A DNA stretch of 64,000 nucleotides from Saprospirales bacterium (GCA_016719895.1 JADJYG010000012.1:1-64000); one strand, 5' to 3'; positions 1 through 8,868 are shown, counted from the stretch's first letter. Program-made: numbers and translations. Notes: a model not told the origin generated them from the letters alone.

Positions 1-248
1 CAGGCCAAGGAATACCGGTACGGCGGCTATTTGAAATCCCTTTGCCGCCGCCGGATGATCCAAAAACCAGCCGGCAAAAACTAAGGCCCCCCAGGCCTGA
101 AAAAACTCGGCAACCGACGCCCCCAGCGCCAGAACAATAGCAGACCAAAAGCCCCGCAGGATAGATGTCTGTGCGACAGACAAGCTGATCAACCCCGGCG
201 GGAGGGATCCTGTCAAACTGAGAAAAAGGCCGGCCAGTAAAAGGAGCA
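1..248 (-). CDS. LysE/RhtB-type exporter, N-terminal part (runs off window)
   Basis: The minus strand is open from an ATG at 248 to the window edge and gives 82 residues. They are strongly hydrophobic, with two predicted membrane helices. The first carries a small-residue/PPG turn (GSLPPGLISL) that resembles the PxPG motif at the end of helix 1 in LysE/RhtB amino-acid exporters. By family, the product would export amino acids or related small molecules across the inner membrane. The C-terminal two thirds lie outside the window, so substrate and completeness cannot be judged. It is divergent from the glycosyltransferase at 376. Confidence 0.6.
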
Positions 249-375
249 TAACATTTTTAGGCAAAATACCGCAATTGAATCCTAAAAGCCGCAGTTCAAC
301 TCACGGCTTGTGTTGTACTTTTCGCGCCAAAGCATTTTTTTACATCTTTGCCCCGCAAAAAAAGGCGCTCACCGC

Positions 376-1149
376 ATGTCTTCGCCATCCTTCTCTATCA
401 TTACCGTAGTTTTTAACGGCGCCGGATTGTTGCCGGGAACCGCCGAAAGCGTCCGCGCACAAACATATCCGCATATCGAATACATCCTGGTCGATGGCGG
501 TTCCACCGATGGTACGGTTGACCTGATCCGGGCCTATGCGGCCCGCATGCCCAATCTGCGCTGGATCTCCGAAAAAGATAACGGGCTGTATGATGCCATG
601 AATAAAGGACAGCGCATGGCTACCGGCGATTTCGTCTGGTTTCTTAACTGTGGCGATCACCTGCACGCGCCGGATACCGTTGAAAAACTGGCCGCTTTGG
701 CGACCGATCAAACGGACGTATTATACGGCGAGACGCTGTTGGTCAGTGCAGCCCGCACGCCCGCGGGCACCATGAGTGCGCTAAGCACCCGCCAGTTGCC
801 CAAACGCCTGAGTTGGAAGTCCTACCGGTGTGGCATGCCGGTTGTGCATCAATCGTTTATAGCACGCCGGACCCTGGCGCCAGCGTATATCGCCGGCAAC
901 TTATGCGCCGATTATGATTGGTGCATCCGGGTATTGAAAAACAGCCGGAAAACGGCGTGTTCCGGGCTGATCCTGAGCGATTACCTGATGGGGGGTATGT
1001 CCAAACAAAAGCACCGCCAGAGCTTGAAAGACCGGTTCCGGGTCATGCGTGTACACTACGGCTTATTACCAACTTTGCTGGCGCACGGCTGGATTGCAGT
1101 TCGGGCTATCAGGCACCGGTTGCGCAGGTGGGGCCAGCCGCGGTATTAG
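376..1149 (+). CDS. Family 2 glycosyltransferase
   Basis: A 257-residue GT-A glycosyltransferase of family 2, predicted to transfer a sugar from a nucleotide-sugar in the cytoplasm. It opens with SIITVVFNGA, followed by the nucleotide-binding VDGGSTDGT and the motif DNGLYDAMNKG typical of WcaA-like bacterial GT2 enzymes. A DXD-equivalent region (NCGDH) follows near residue 95. An upstream in-frame ATG at 310 precedes a promoter-like CATCTTTG at 343-350, so the ATG at 376 is preferred. It resembles the GT2 at 57475 (same SVRAQT and GLYDAMNKG blocks) but stands alone, far from the polysaccharide operon. The acceptor is unknown. Confidence 0.85.
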   Translation: MSSPSFSIITVVFNGAGLLPGTAESVRAQTYPHIEYILVDGGSTDGTVDLIRAYAARMPNLRWISEKDNGLYDAMNKGQRMATGDFVWFLNCGDHLHAPDTVEKLAALATDQTDVLYGETLLVSAARTPAGTMSALSTRQLPKRLSWKSYRCGMPVVHQSFIARRTLAPAYIAGNLCADYDWCIRVLKNSRKTACSGLILSDYLMGGMSKQKHRQSLKDRFRVMRVHYGLLPTLLAHGWIAVRAIRHRLRRWGQPRY

Positions 1150-1226
1150 AAACCGGCTGGAAATACGGCATCCCGTACAACCAATTTTCAGCTCCGGTAT
1201 CGATATCGGTCTTGCAAAACATTTTA

Positions 1227-1234
1227 TATCTTTG
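1227..1234 (+). promoter_or_regulatory. Bacteroidota -7 element (TATCTTTG) upstream of susC
   Basis: TATCTTTG matches the TAnnTTTG -7 consensus of the Bacteroidota primary sigma factor and lies 98 bases before the susC-like start. No good TTTG -33 box is found about 21 bases upstream, so the assignment rests on one element. Confidence 0.35.
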
Positions 1235-1331
1235 GTGGGATATTTACACGGTTCCCCACATTGACCAGCCTCTGCCCCACCCTTTGTTTCGTATTTATCA
1301 CCTATTTTCTAACCACTAATCAAACTATTGT

Positions 1332-4300
1332 ATGAATCTATTTCTATCTAACCTGCTACGACGGCGCTGGCTAGGCGTCGTGTTGCTACTGGCGGCCAGC
1401 CTGACAACGATCGATGCGCAGCGCGTAACCGGTACAGTTACCGATCGCGATGGCGCTCAACTCCCCGGCGTGACGGTTTCCGTCAAAGGCACCACCAGGG
1501 GAACCATGACGGATGCCTCCGGGCGCTACGCCATCGAGGCCCAAGCGGGTGAAGTGATCCAGTTTGCCATGACCGGCATGGAATCGCAAACCGTGACGGT
1601 CGGAGCGACGGCGGAAATCAATTTGGTGTTGCAAGACGCCACGTCGCAACTGGGCGAAACCGTGATCACCGCCTTGGGCATAAAGGAAGACCGGCGAAAG
1701 CTGAGTTACTCCACACAATCCGTCAAAGGCGAGGAGCTGCAAAGTACCCAGCGCGACAATGCCTTCGTTTCGCTCCAGGGGCGGATCGCCGGGCTCTCGC
1801 TGGTGCCTACCAGCGGTGTAGCCGGCGCTTCGGTCAATATCAACCTCCGGGGGGTAAACTCGATCGGCAGCAGCAACCAGCCGCTTATCGTTCTCGACGG
1901 CCTGCCGATCAACAGCGGCGCCCTGAACCAGCACAACCTGTATTCCGACGGGGCCGGCATCAACGGCGACATCAACAACAACCGCGATGAAACCGGAAGC
2001 CGGCTGGCAGAGATCAACCCAAACGACATCGAAAGCGTCACGGTGTTGAAGGGCCCCGAAGCCGCCGCTCTCTATGGCAACGAGGGCGCAAATGGCGTCA
2101 TCGTGATCACGACAAGCAAGGGAAAAGCCGGCACCGGTCAGTTGACCTACAAAAACCGCTTCTCCATGTCGAACATATACCTGTTTCCGGAGATACAACA
2201 AGTATATGGCCGCGGCGTCAACGGCGCTGCCGCAACCAATGACCCCGACTACTTTGGGCCGAAATACGAAGCCAATGCTGTTTTTTACGACAATGTGGAT
2301 AATTTTTTCCAAAACGGCAACAGCATGCGCCACGACCTGTCGTTTGAAGGCGGCACCGACCGGCTGACCTACCGGCTGTCTGGCGCTTACCTGAAAAATG
2401 ACGGTGTGATTCCCACCAACAAGTACGAGCAGGTTATCACCTCGTTAAGCAGCGACGCCCACCTGCTCTCCTGGCTGAAGGCTTCCGCACGGTTCAGCTA
2501 CGCCCGCACCAACAACGTGCTGCCGCCCGGCGGCGCACAGGGCTATCTCGCAGCAACCCTGCGTTACCCAGCCGACCAGGATATGCGCATGTACCTGACC
2601 CGCGAAGGCAGAAGGCAATTGACCTTAGAGAATACCACTCCGGGGGCAGACAACGATAACCCGTTTTTCAATGTGTATAAAAATGCCCGTACGGAACTCA
2701 CCGACCGCACGATCGGCAATATCACCCTCGATGCACAAATCCTTCCCTGGTGGACTGTTACCGGGCGTTTCGGCGCCGATATTTTCACCACCGACGCCAA
2801 CCGCTTCTTCCACCCGGAGTCGAGAATCGGTTATCCCAGGCTCGGTTGGACGGAAAACTACACCGACATCGGACGGCTGCTGAACTCGAATATTTTCACC
2901 ACACTGAAAAAAAATACGGGCCGGGTGATGGGGTCTATCCTTGTGGGTACGGCGTTTGACGACCGCCGCAACACCGTGACCTCGGTGTATGGCGAAAAGG
3001 TGTATTTGCCGGACTTCAACAGCATCAACAATACTGACCCTGCCACACAGCGCACCCGGACATTCCTGACGCGCACCCGACTGGTCGGACTCTTTGCCAA
3101 GGCAGAAGTGAACCTGGACAACTGGTTGATCCTCAACCTTACTGGGCGCAACGACTGGTCGTCTACCCTGCCGGTGGAAAACCGCTCGTATTTTTACCCT
3201 TCAGCAGGCCTGACCTTTGTGTTCTCGGATATGCCCGGGCTGAAAGGGCGAACCGGTATTCTGGATTTCGGTAAAATCCGCGCTTCCTTTGCCAAAGTGG
3301 GCAACCCCGCCCCACCGTATAAAATCCGGGCCCGCCTGGTGCCGCAAACCTCCACCGGCGGCGGCTTCCTCTACGATTTCTTTGGCGACAACCCGGCCCT
3401 GAAGCCTGAAGAGGTTACCAGCTATGAAGTCGGAACTGATTTTAGTTTGTTCAAAGGGCGTATTTCCGTTGATTTTGCCTGGTTCTCCAAGACGATCAGC
3501 GACCAAATTGTCACTCAGCGCCTGAGCTACGGCACCGGATTTATTTTCGGCCTGCTGAACGGCGGCGAACTCAATACCCAAGGCATCGAGATTCAACTGG
3601 GCCTCATGCCCGTAAAAGCGCCGAATTTCACCTGGAACATGATCGCCAACTTCACCAAGTATGAAACTGAAGTGTTGAGCTTGCCGGCCGAAGTGAGCGA
3701 ATATTACGATTCCGATACCTGGGTGTATGACAACGTCCGTTCAAGCGCTTTTGCACCGGCCGATATTCTGGCCGCCCGGTTTAATTCGGCGACAAACAGG
3801 TTTTACCCCGAGCTCAACAGCCGCGGCGCCGGATCCGCTACTGCCATCGGCGGTTGGAGCTATTTGCGCAACAGCAAAGGCGATATCCTGGTCGATCCTA
3901 CCACCGGTTTTCCCCTGCGCAATGCCAACTTCCTGCCGATTGGCGACCGCAATCCCGATTTTGTGATCGGACTGGTCAACGAATTCCGCGTGTATAAAAA
4001 CCTGACCCTTTCCTTCCTGCTCGATATCCGCAAAGGCGGCGATATCTTCAACGGCAACGAATTTTACCTCGCCCGCACCGGCCTGAGCACGAGCACGCTC
4101 GACCGCGATGAACCGTTCGTATTCCAGGGTGTCGTGAAAGACGGCCAGGAAGAATCGGATAACCCAACGGTGAATACCAAAGAAATCATCCGGAGCGCAA
4201 ATGACCAATATTATAGCGTGGCCATACAGCCGGAGGACTTTGTAGAGCGCGATATCAACTGGCTGCGGCTGCGCGACGTCACCTTGTCTTACACTCTGCC

Positions 4301-4511
4301 GATGCGCTGGTTCGGCGCGCAAAAAGCGATCAAAAACCTGAGCGTATTCGTTAATGGCACCGACCTGTTCCTGATCACAAATTATACCGGTGCGGATCCC
4401 TACGTGAGTTCGACCACCCCGGCAACCGGCGGCGCCGGCGGCTTCGGGATGGACTTCGGTAAAATCTCCCTGCCGCGCACGTTCTCGGCCGGCCTATCCG
4501 CAACGTTTTAA
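1332..4511 (+). CDS. SusC/RagA-family TonB-dependent outer-membrane receptor
   Basis: A 1059-residue TonB-dependent transporter of the SusC/RagA family, which imports oligosaccharides or peptides across the outer membrane with its SusD partner. A signal peptide covers residues 1-29 (cleavage before QRVTG). A carboxypeptidase-regulatory-like beta-sandwich spans about 30-105, the plug about 115-245 (with the family block NLRGVNSIGSS...VLDGLPI near 170-195), and the rest is a 22-strand barrel ending in an aromatic residue (SATF). It is followed 12 bases later by the susD-like gene, clearly one operon. No glycoside hydrolase, peptidase or sigma/anti-sigma pair accompanies it, so the substrate cannot be predicted. 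Confidence 0.93.
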   Translation: MNLFLSNLLRRRWLGVVLLLAASLTTIDAQRVTGTVTDRDGAQLPGVTVSVKGTTRGTMTDASGRYAIEAQAGEVIQFAMTGMESQTVTVGATAEINLVLQDATSQLGETVITALGIKEDRRKLSYSTQSVKGEELQSTQRDNAFVSLQGRIAGLSLVPTSGVAGASVNINLRGVNSIGSSNQPLIVLDGLPINSGALNQHNLYSDGAGINGDINNNRDETGSRLAEINPNDIESVTVLKGPEAAALYGNEGANGVIVITTSKGKAGTGQLTYKNRFSMSNIYLFPEIQQVYGRGVNGAAATNDPDYFGPKYEANAVFYDNVDNFFQNGNSMRHDLSFEGGTDRLTYRLSGAYLKNDGVIPTNKYEQVITSLSSDAHLLSWLKASARFSYARTNNVLPPGGAQGYLAATLRYPADQDMRMYLTREGRRQLTLENTTPGADNDNPFFNVYKNARTELTDRTIGNITLDAQILPWWTVTGRFGADIFTTDANRFFHPESRIGYPRLGWTENYTDIGRLLNSNIFTTLKKNTGRVMGSILVGTAFDDRRNTVTSVYGEKVYLPDFNSINNTDPATQRTRTFLTRTRLVGLFAKAEVNLDNWLILNLTGRNDWSSTLPVENRSYFYPSAGLTFVFSDMPGLKGRTGILDFGKIRASFAKVGNPAPPYKIRARLVPQTSTGGGFLYDFFGDNPALKPEEVTSYEVGTDFSLFKGRISVDFAWFSKTISDQIVTQRLSYGTGFIFGLLNGGELNTQGIEIQLGLMPVKAPNFTWNMIANFTKYETEVLSLPAEVSEYYDSDTWVYDNVRSSAFAPADILAARFNSATNRFYPELNSRGAGSATAIGGWSYLRNSKGDILVDPTTGFPLRNANFLPIGDRNPDFVIGLVNEFRVYKNLTLSFLLDIRKGGDIFNGNEFYLARTGLSTSTLDRDEPFVFQGVVKDGQEESDNPTVNTKEIIRSANDQYYSVAIQPEDFVERDINWLRLRDVTLSYTLPMRWFGAQKAIKNLSVFVNGTDLFLITNYTGADPYVSSTTPATGGAGGFGMDFGKISLPRTFSAGLSATF

Positions 4512-4523
4512 CCTTTAACATCC

Positions 4524-6053
4524 ATGATTATGAAATCCAAATTCATTATAACCGGTTTGTTGGCGGCCGCATTACTTGTACCTACCGGCTGCGACAAATA
4601 CCTCGACGTCAATTTTGACCCCAGCAACCCACAGGTGGCGGAAGGCTTCGCCCTGTTGCCTCCTATCCTGGCCCAAATGGTCCGGGGCGAAAGCTTCGAC
4701 GATCGTTATATCGGACAATACGTCCAAAACTGGGCGTCTACAGCCAAAAACAATGCCTTTGACCAGCATGGTTATACGCCCGGCAGCGATGCCGCCGGCG
4801 AAAAATGGCGCCAACACTATTGGGCAATCGGTAAAAATATCGACCTGATAATCGACCAGGCGGAGTTGAAGGAACAATGGGATTATGTCGGCGTGGCCAA
4901 GGCCATCCGGGCCTGGAGCTGGCAAAGTTCAACAGATGTGTACGGCGAAATGATCCTCAAACAAGCCTGGGAGCCCAACCGGTACGTGTTCGACTTCGAC
5001 AGCCAGGACCTGATTTATCAGGAGGTGGAACGGCTCTCCCAGGAGGCGCTGGCCGATCTGGCCCGCACCGACGGCGGCGTGAGCGAAGCCGGCCTCGGCC
5101 GGGGCGACCTGGTTTACAACGGCAACCGCGACAAGTGGATCCGGTTTGTATACGCTAACCTGGCCCGGAATGCCCACCACTTGTCGAACAAATCCAGCTA
5201 CGATCCGGATAAAGTAATCGAATATGTAGACAAGGCTCTGACGTCCAATGCCGATAACTTTAACGTACCGCACGCAGGAACGGGGTCAGCGGACGGCAAC
5301 TTCTTCGGGCCCACCCGCAACAACCTGCGCAGCTACCGGCAAACGGCTTATATCCTCAGCCTGCTGAACGGCACCGTTTTAAACGGCGTGACCGACCCGC
5401 GCCTGCCGCTGATGTTGTCGGCTTCGCCGGACGGCGTGTACCGGGGCGTCACCCCGACCGCCGGCGACCCGACCAACGTGAACAACGACCCAACCCGGAT
5501 TCCCCTCGTGTGGGGGGTGTCTCCGAGCGTGACAGATGCCAAACTGATTCCGGGAAAATACATCTTTACCGACAAAGCGGCGCATCCCTTGATTACCTAT
5601 TTTGAAATGCAGTTTATCAAAGCCGAGGCCGCTTTTATAAAAGGCGACAAGGGGATGGCCTACGATGCTTTCAAAAAAGGCATTCGCGCACACATGGATT
5701 TTGCCGGCGTGCCCGTTGCCGACCAGGATACTTACATGGCCAGTGCCGCAGTGCCACAGGCAGAAGGCGACCTGAAACTGAGCGACATCATGCTGCAGAA
5801 GTATATCGCGCTGTGGGTTCACGGCGCTTTGGAAACCTGGGCGGATATGCGCCGGTATGATTACAGCAACCTGGTGTACACCGGGTTTACGCTGCCGGCA
5901 ACCCTGTATATCGACAATGGCGGCAAGCCAGTCTACCGCCTTCGCCCGCGCTACAACTCGGAATACGTCTGGAACCGCCAGTCGCTGGACCTTTTCGGCG
6001 GAAACAATGCGGATTATCACACGTATAAACCGTGGTTTATACTGCCGAATTAA
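4524..6053 (+). CDS. SusD/RagB-family nutrient-binding outer-membrane lipoprotein
   Basis: A 509-residue SusD-like lipoprotein, the surface-exposed lid that binds ligand over the SusC barrel. A lipoprotein signal peptide ends with LVPTGC, so Cys23 is the acylation site. The mature protein begins DKYLDVNFDPSNPQ, a typical SusD-family opening, and ends with the KPWFILPN block. TPR-like helices make up the core. A second in-frame ATG lies at 4530; either start preserves the lipobox. The gene is tightly coupled to susC, and a strong palindrome lies just after its stop. Confidence 0.9.
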   Translation: MIMKSKFIITGLLAAALLVPTGCDKYLDVNFDPSNPQVAEGFALLPPILAQMVRGESFDDRYIGQYVQNWASTAKNNAFDQHGYTPGSDAAGEKWRQHYWAIGKNIDLIIDQAELKEQWDYVGVAKAIRAWSWQSSTDVYGEMILKQAWEPNRYVFDFDSQDLIYQEVERLSQEALADLARTDGGVSEAGLGRGDLVYNGNRDKWIRFVYANLARNAHHLSNKSSYDPDKVIEYVDKALTSNADNFNVPHAGTGSADGNFFGPTRNNLRSYRQTAYILSLLNGTVLNGVTDPRLPLMLSASPDGVYRGVTPTAGDPTNVNNDPTRIPLVWGVSPSVTDAKLIPGKYIFTDKAAHPLITYFEMQFIKAEAAFIKGDKGMAYDAFKKGIRAHMDFAGVPVADQDTYMASAAVPQAEGDLKLSDIMLQKYIALWVHGALETWADMRRYDYSNLVYTGFTLPATLYIDNGGKPVYRLRPRYNSEYVWNRQSLDLFGGNNADYHTYKPWFILPN

Positions 6054-6064
6054 ACAAGATAGTA

Positions 6065-6141
6065 GCATCCATAGATTTAGAAGGAGCCGGTTTACATGAT
6101 CAAAAAAACATGTAAACCGGCTCCTCCTAATCTATGCATGC
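6065..6141. repeat. Palindrome with 33-base arms between convergent genes
   Basis: Arms at 6065-6098 and 6109-6141 are near-perfect reverse complements. The inner 16 bp (GGAGCCGGTTTACATG and its complement) are perfect, around a 10-base A-rich loop. It begins 12 bases after the susD-like stop and lies between two convergent genes. It could fold into a very stable hairpin and end transcription from either side, but no U-run follows the stem. A dispersed palindromic element is the alternative. Confidence 0.7.
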
Positions 6142-6175
6142 CAGATGCTTTTTGCCAAGACAACCAAAGCCCGCA

Positions 6176-7257
6176 CTAATGTGACACCACTATACCCGGC
6201 GGAAAGTGCTTTGCGAAAGTGCTGATCCCGCGCACATTGTCGGCGTGACTGCGAGTCACGCCGACAATAGACCAATTGCTTCCACTTTTTCGCAAACCAC
6301 TTTCCGCTGGGTATAACCGTTGGGTAATGGTTAATATTTCCGAACGCAGGCTAACGACATACACCCCTGCGGTAAACGCCTGATCCGAAAGATCGACCCG
6401 CAGCTCCGCTTGCCCTGCCGCTACCGGTATTTGTCGCACGACAACCCCCAGTTGATTGGAAATCGTCAGGGCGGCATGGTGCTGCAATCTGTGCAGCCGG
6501 ATGCGGACTTCCTGGCTTGCCGGATTAGGGTATAACCGGATCTCCGGCGCCTGACTGGTAGCGCTGCCGCCAAAATTAACCCTGTTGGTTGCCATTCCAT
6601 TTTCGCTCCCCCCGCAGTCGATGGTAACGTTCAGTAGAGCTGTGATCAGCGCATTGGCGCGGCCGATGAGGTCATCTGCTTCTTCGTCGGTTAAGGGATT
6701 GCCGCGTTTGGCTTCCACTTGATTGATGAATGCCCCCAGTTGGTTGACTGTGGTTTCTTTATTCCCACTGGCGCAGCTGGCTACGGCGTTTAGGAGTTTA
6801 ACGATCAGTGCATTTTGCACACCTTCATTCAGGTTGAGCCCCTGGATCGTTTCGATCAGTGCGGCTATGGCGCCGCTCATGTTCGTAAGCGGATCGCAAA
6901 CGTCGCCGATCCCGTCGGTATCCAGGTCTTCCTGACCCGGGTTAGGGTGGAGCGGGCAGTTATCCAGATCATTCGGAATCCCATCCTGGTCGGTATCGCC
7001 GCAGAAATCGAGCACATGGGTCAGGTTATCGCAAGGCGCTTGGTTGCTGTTAATTCCGTTAAAGCCTGATTATAACTGATATCGATATTGCCAACTGTTC
7101 GAAGGTTTTCCAGCCCGCCCAAATCAGGCAGGGCGTTGTTGGAATAAATCATCAGGCTTTGACCGATAGAGGTCAAATTGTTTATTCCGTCGAGGCTGGT
7201 AAGCAGGCTGTTGTCTGAAAGTATGAGGCTATATTTTAATTGAGTGATGCTGCTCAA
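6176..7257 (-). pseudogene. Decayed leucine-rich-repeat / TSP3 / T9SS-sorted surface protein
   Basis: Remains of a secreted protein read on the minus strand. Residues from 7257 to about 7060 are receptor-L/LRR repeats (LTSLDGINNLTSIGQ...). After a one-base shift near 7057-7062 the frame continues with a thrombospondin type 3 calcium repeat (DTDQDGIPNDLDNCP...DTDGIGDVCD), a helical region, and a T9SS type A sorting domain (IRLYPNPASQEVRI...GVYVVSLRS). The 5' part, including any signal peptide, is missing: the LRR begins two bases after the stop of the gene at 7259-8623. The last ~46 codons come from the inverted-repeat element at 6191-6315, which replaced the native end. It is probably non-functional, although the shift alone could be a sequence error. 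Confidence 0.75.
6191..6315. mobile_element. MITE-like 125-bp inverted-repeat element
   Basis: The ends TATACCCGGCGGAAAGTG and (reverse complement of the right end) TATACCCAGCGGAAAGTG form terminal inverted repeats that continue with TTTGCGAAA. The centre is a 15-bp perfect stem, ATTGTCGGCGTGACT, with a 3-base loop (6236-6268). The whole is an imperfect palindrome with no coding capacity of its own. It overlaps the 3' end of the LRR/T9SS pseudogene. A related half-copy lies at 8711-8778. The structure fits a non-autonomous MITE with TA-type ends, but no clear target duplication beyond TA can be assigned. Confidence 0.6.
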
Positions 7258-7258
7258 T

Positions 7259-8623
7259 CTATGGCGCTTTCGGCGGAAACTGGGTGTTTTTCAGGGTTTC
7301 CAGTTGCTGTTCGAAGTCCAGCAGCCATTGTACGGCGTCGCCGCTTTTTTCCCGCATGGTGCGCAGCAGCCGCAAATTGGTCAGCGTGGAATTGACATGC
7401 CATTCTTCCTTCAGCAGGGCGGCGGCCGATTCCAGGTCCTGTTGGGCTGCCGCCGTATTTCTTTCCAGCATATCCAGCTCGAACAAGGTGGCGTAATCCC
7501 AGTAGTCGCCCTCCCGGTTTTCAATTTTTTTAACCACGGCATACCGGACGATCGGCAGCAGTTTTTTCAGTTCATCCTGTTCCGGATTTTCAATAAACAT
7601 CAGCGTGCAGGCATTGACGCCGGGATAGGCATCGCGCCAGTCGGCTTCAAACCCGCGCTTGTAACTGTCGATGGCTTTGCGCAAAAAGCCTTTGGCGGCT
7701 AGCGAATTGTTGGTTTGTTCGGCCTCGCTCCATTGGTCTTTGTACACCCGGCCGAGAATACCGTGGGTTTCGCTGCTGGGGCCGCGTTCCCTGATCAGTT
7801 CGAGCAATACCGTTTCCGCTTCCTTGCGTTTTTTCAAGCGGTTGAGGGCAAAGCCGAGTTGTTCGCGCACCAGGACGGATGCCGCCAGGGGTTTGGGCAT
7901 CCTGCCGGCCAGGGTCACCATGGCGTCATGGGCGTCTATAGCCCGGTAGGATAAAAACAGGTCGATGAGTACGCCGGACTCCACTTCGTGCAAGGCGCCC
8001 AGTCCGGTTTCAAAGGCCTGCAAGGCAGCCTTTTTTTCCTCCTTGGACTGTGGGCTGTTGCGGATGCCGGCGAGGGTTTCTTTCAATTGTTTGGAATATT
8101 CCACCACCTGCCGGAAGATATCGGTTTTTTCGTGCGACACCTCCGGATAGCTTTCCAGCAACTGAAACAGGGGGCTGTCAGTCGTCGCATTTTCTTTGGC
8201 AGCTTTCAATTTGGCCGTCAGCGCTTCCGCGGCTTTTCCTGGTTCTGTGAGTTTGCCCTCGCTATCGATGGAATACGGCAGGGCGCGCAGGAAATTGACG
8301 TCGAAAGGCAGGCGCGTGGTATTGGCAAAGATGAGCACCGTCGTGTACGGTTTGACGGCATGGCGTACGCCCAACTCATAAAATACGTTGGCGTTGGCCG
8401 AAGTGAGATCGGCAACGGCATATTCGCACAGGATGAGCCGTTCGAACATGGCTTTATGAATGATCCCGTCAGTCTTTTCTTCATCGGCGCGGATCGGTTC
8501 CATGCCGGCATCCAGGATAGCGGGCTTGATCATAGTGGCGTAAATCTGATCGAAGTCGATCAGCAGTTCGCCGGCCTGTTTTTGGCCGAAGGGCATAAGA
8601 ATAAAACAAAGGGGACGCATCAT
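7259..8623 (-). CDS. TIR/deoxyribosyltransferase-like domain fused to TRAFs-binding (DUF4071) region
   Basis: A 454-residue cytoplasmic protein of two parts. Residues 1-145 form a Rossmann-like fold related to TIR and nucleoside 2-deoxyribosyltransferase domains. It opens with CFILMPFG, continues with IRADE...GIIHKAMFERL and VADLT, and has NANVFYELGVRHA, whose Glu is the candidate catalytic residue. Residues ~190-430 are helical TPR-like sequence matching the MAP3K TRAFs-binding (DUF4071) family. Proteins of this architecture have been proposed as signalling or conflict-system components that bind or cleave nucleotides; here this is inference. The gene is flanked by related repeats (6191-6315 and 8711-8778) and abuts a truncated LRR gene, suggesting acquisition. 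It has no signal peptide or membrane helix. Confidence 0.7.
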   Translation of the reverse strand: MMRPLCFILMPFGQKQAGELLIDFDQIYATMIKPAILDAGMEPIRADEEKTDGIIHKAMFERLILCEYAVADLTSANANVFYELGVRHAVKPYTTVLIFANTTRLPFDVNFLRALPYSIDSEGKLTEPGKAAEALTAKLKAAKENATTDSPLFQLLESYPEVSHEKTDIFRQVVEYSKQLKETLAGIRNSPQSKEEKKAALQAFETGLGALHEVESGVLIDLFLSYRAIDAHDAMVTLAGRMPKPLAASVLVREQLGFALNRLKKRKEAETVLLELIRERGPSSETHGILGRVYKDQWSEAEQTNNSLAAKGFLRKAIDSYKRGFEADWRDAYPGVNACTLMFIENPEQDELKKLLPIVRYAVVKKIENREGDYWDYATLFELDMLERNTAAAQQDLESAAALLKEEWHVNSTLTNLRLLRTMREKSGDAVQWLLDFEQQLETLKNTQFPPKAP

Positions 8624-8710
8624 TTTGTTTGTTTGTGGAGCGCGTAAACGGCGGCTTGTCAGGCGAAATACCGGCGCGAAGGAGCACTGGTAACCAACAA
8701 AGTTAAGTAG

Positions 8711-8778
8711 TATACCCGGCGAAAAGTTGTTTGCGAAAAAGAAATTGCTGGTGTATTGCCGGCGTGACTCGAGTCACA
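8711..8778. repeat. Half-copy of the TATACCC inverted-repeat element
   Basis: Starts TATACCCGGCGAAAAGTTG, continues TTTGCGAAAAAG, and ends in the central palindrome GTGACTCGAGTCAC. It aligns along its length with the reverse complement of the right arm of the element at 6191-6315. The matching second arm is absent, so it is a truncated copy. It lies upstream of the TIR-like gene, which is thus bracketed by two copies. Confidence 0.6.
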
Positions 8779-8868
8779 CAAAGCATCGAAAAACTGTTCA
8801 TTAGACGCGGTGCCCGCCTGGCGGAAAATTTCGGCAAGATGTTCACCTGCAATTGTTCGAACATAGCC

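Noticed and set aside
1386..2333. A 315-codon minus-strand frame within susC
   Set aside because: Shadow of the SusC coding frame; no domain, no upstream promoter, composition typical of antisense frames.
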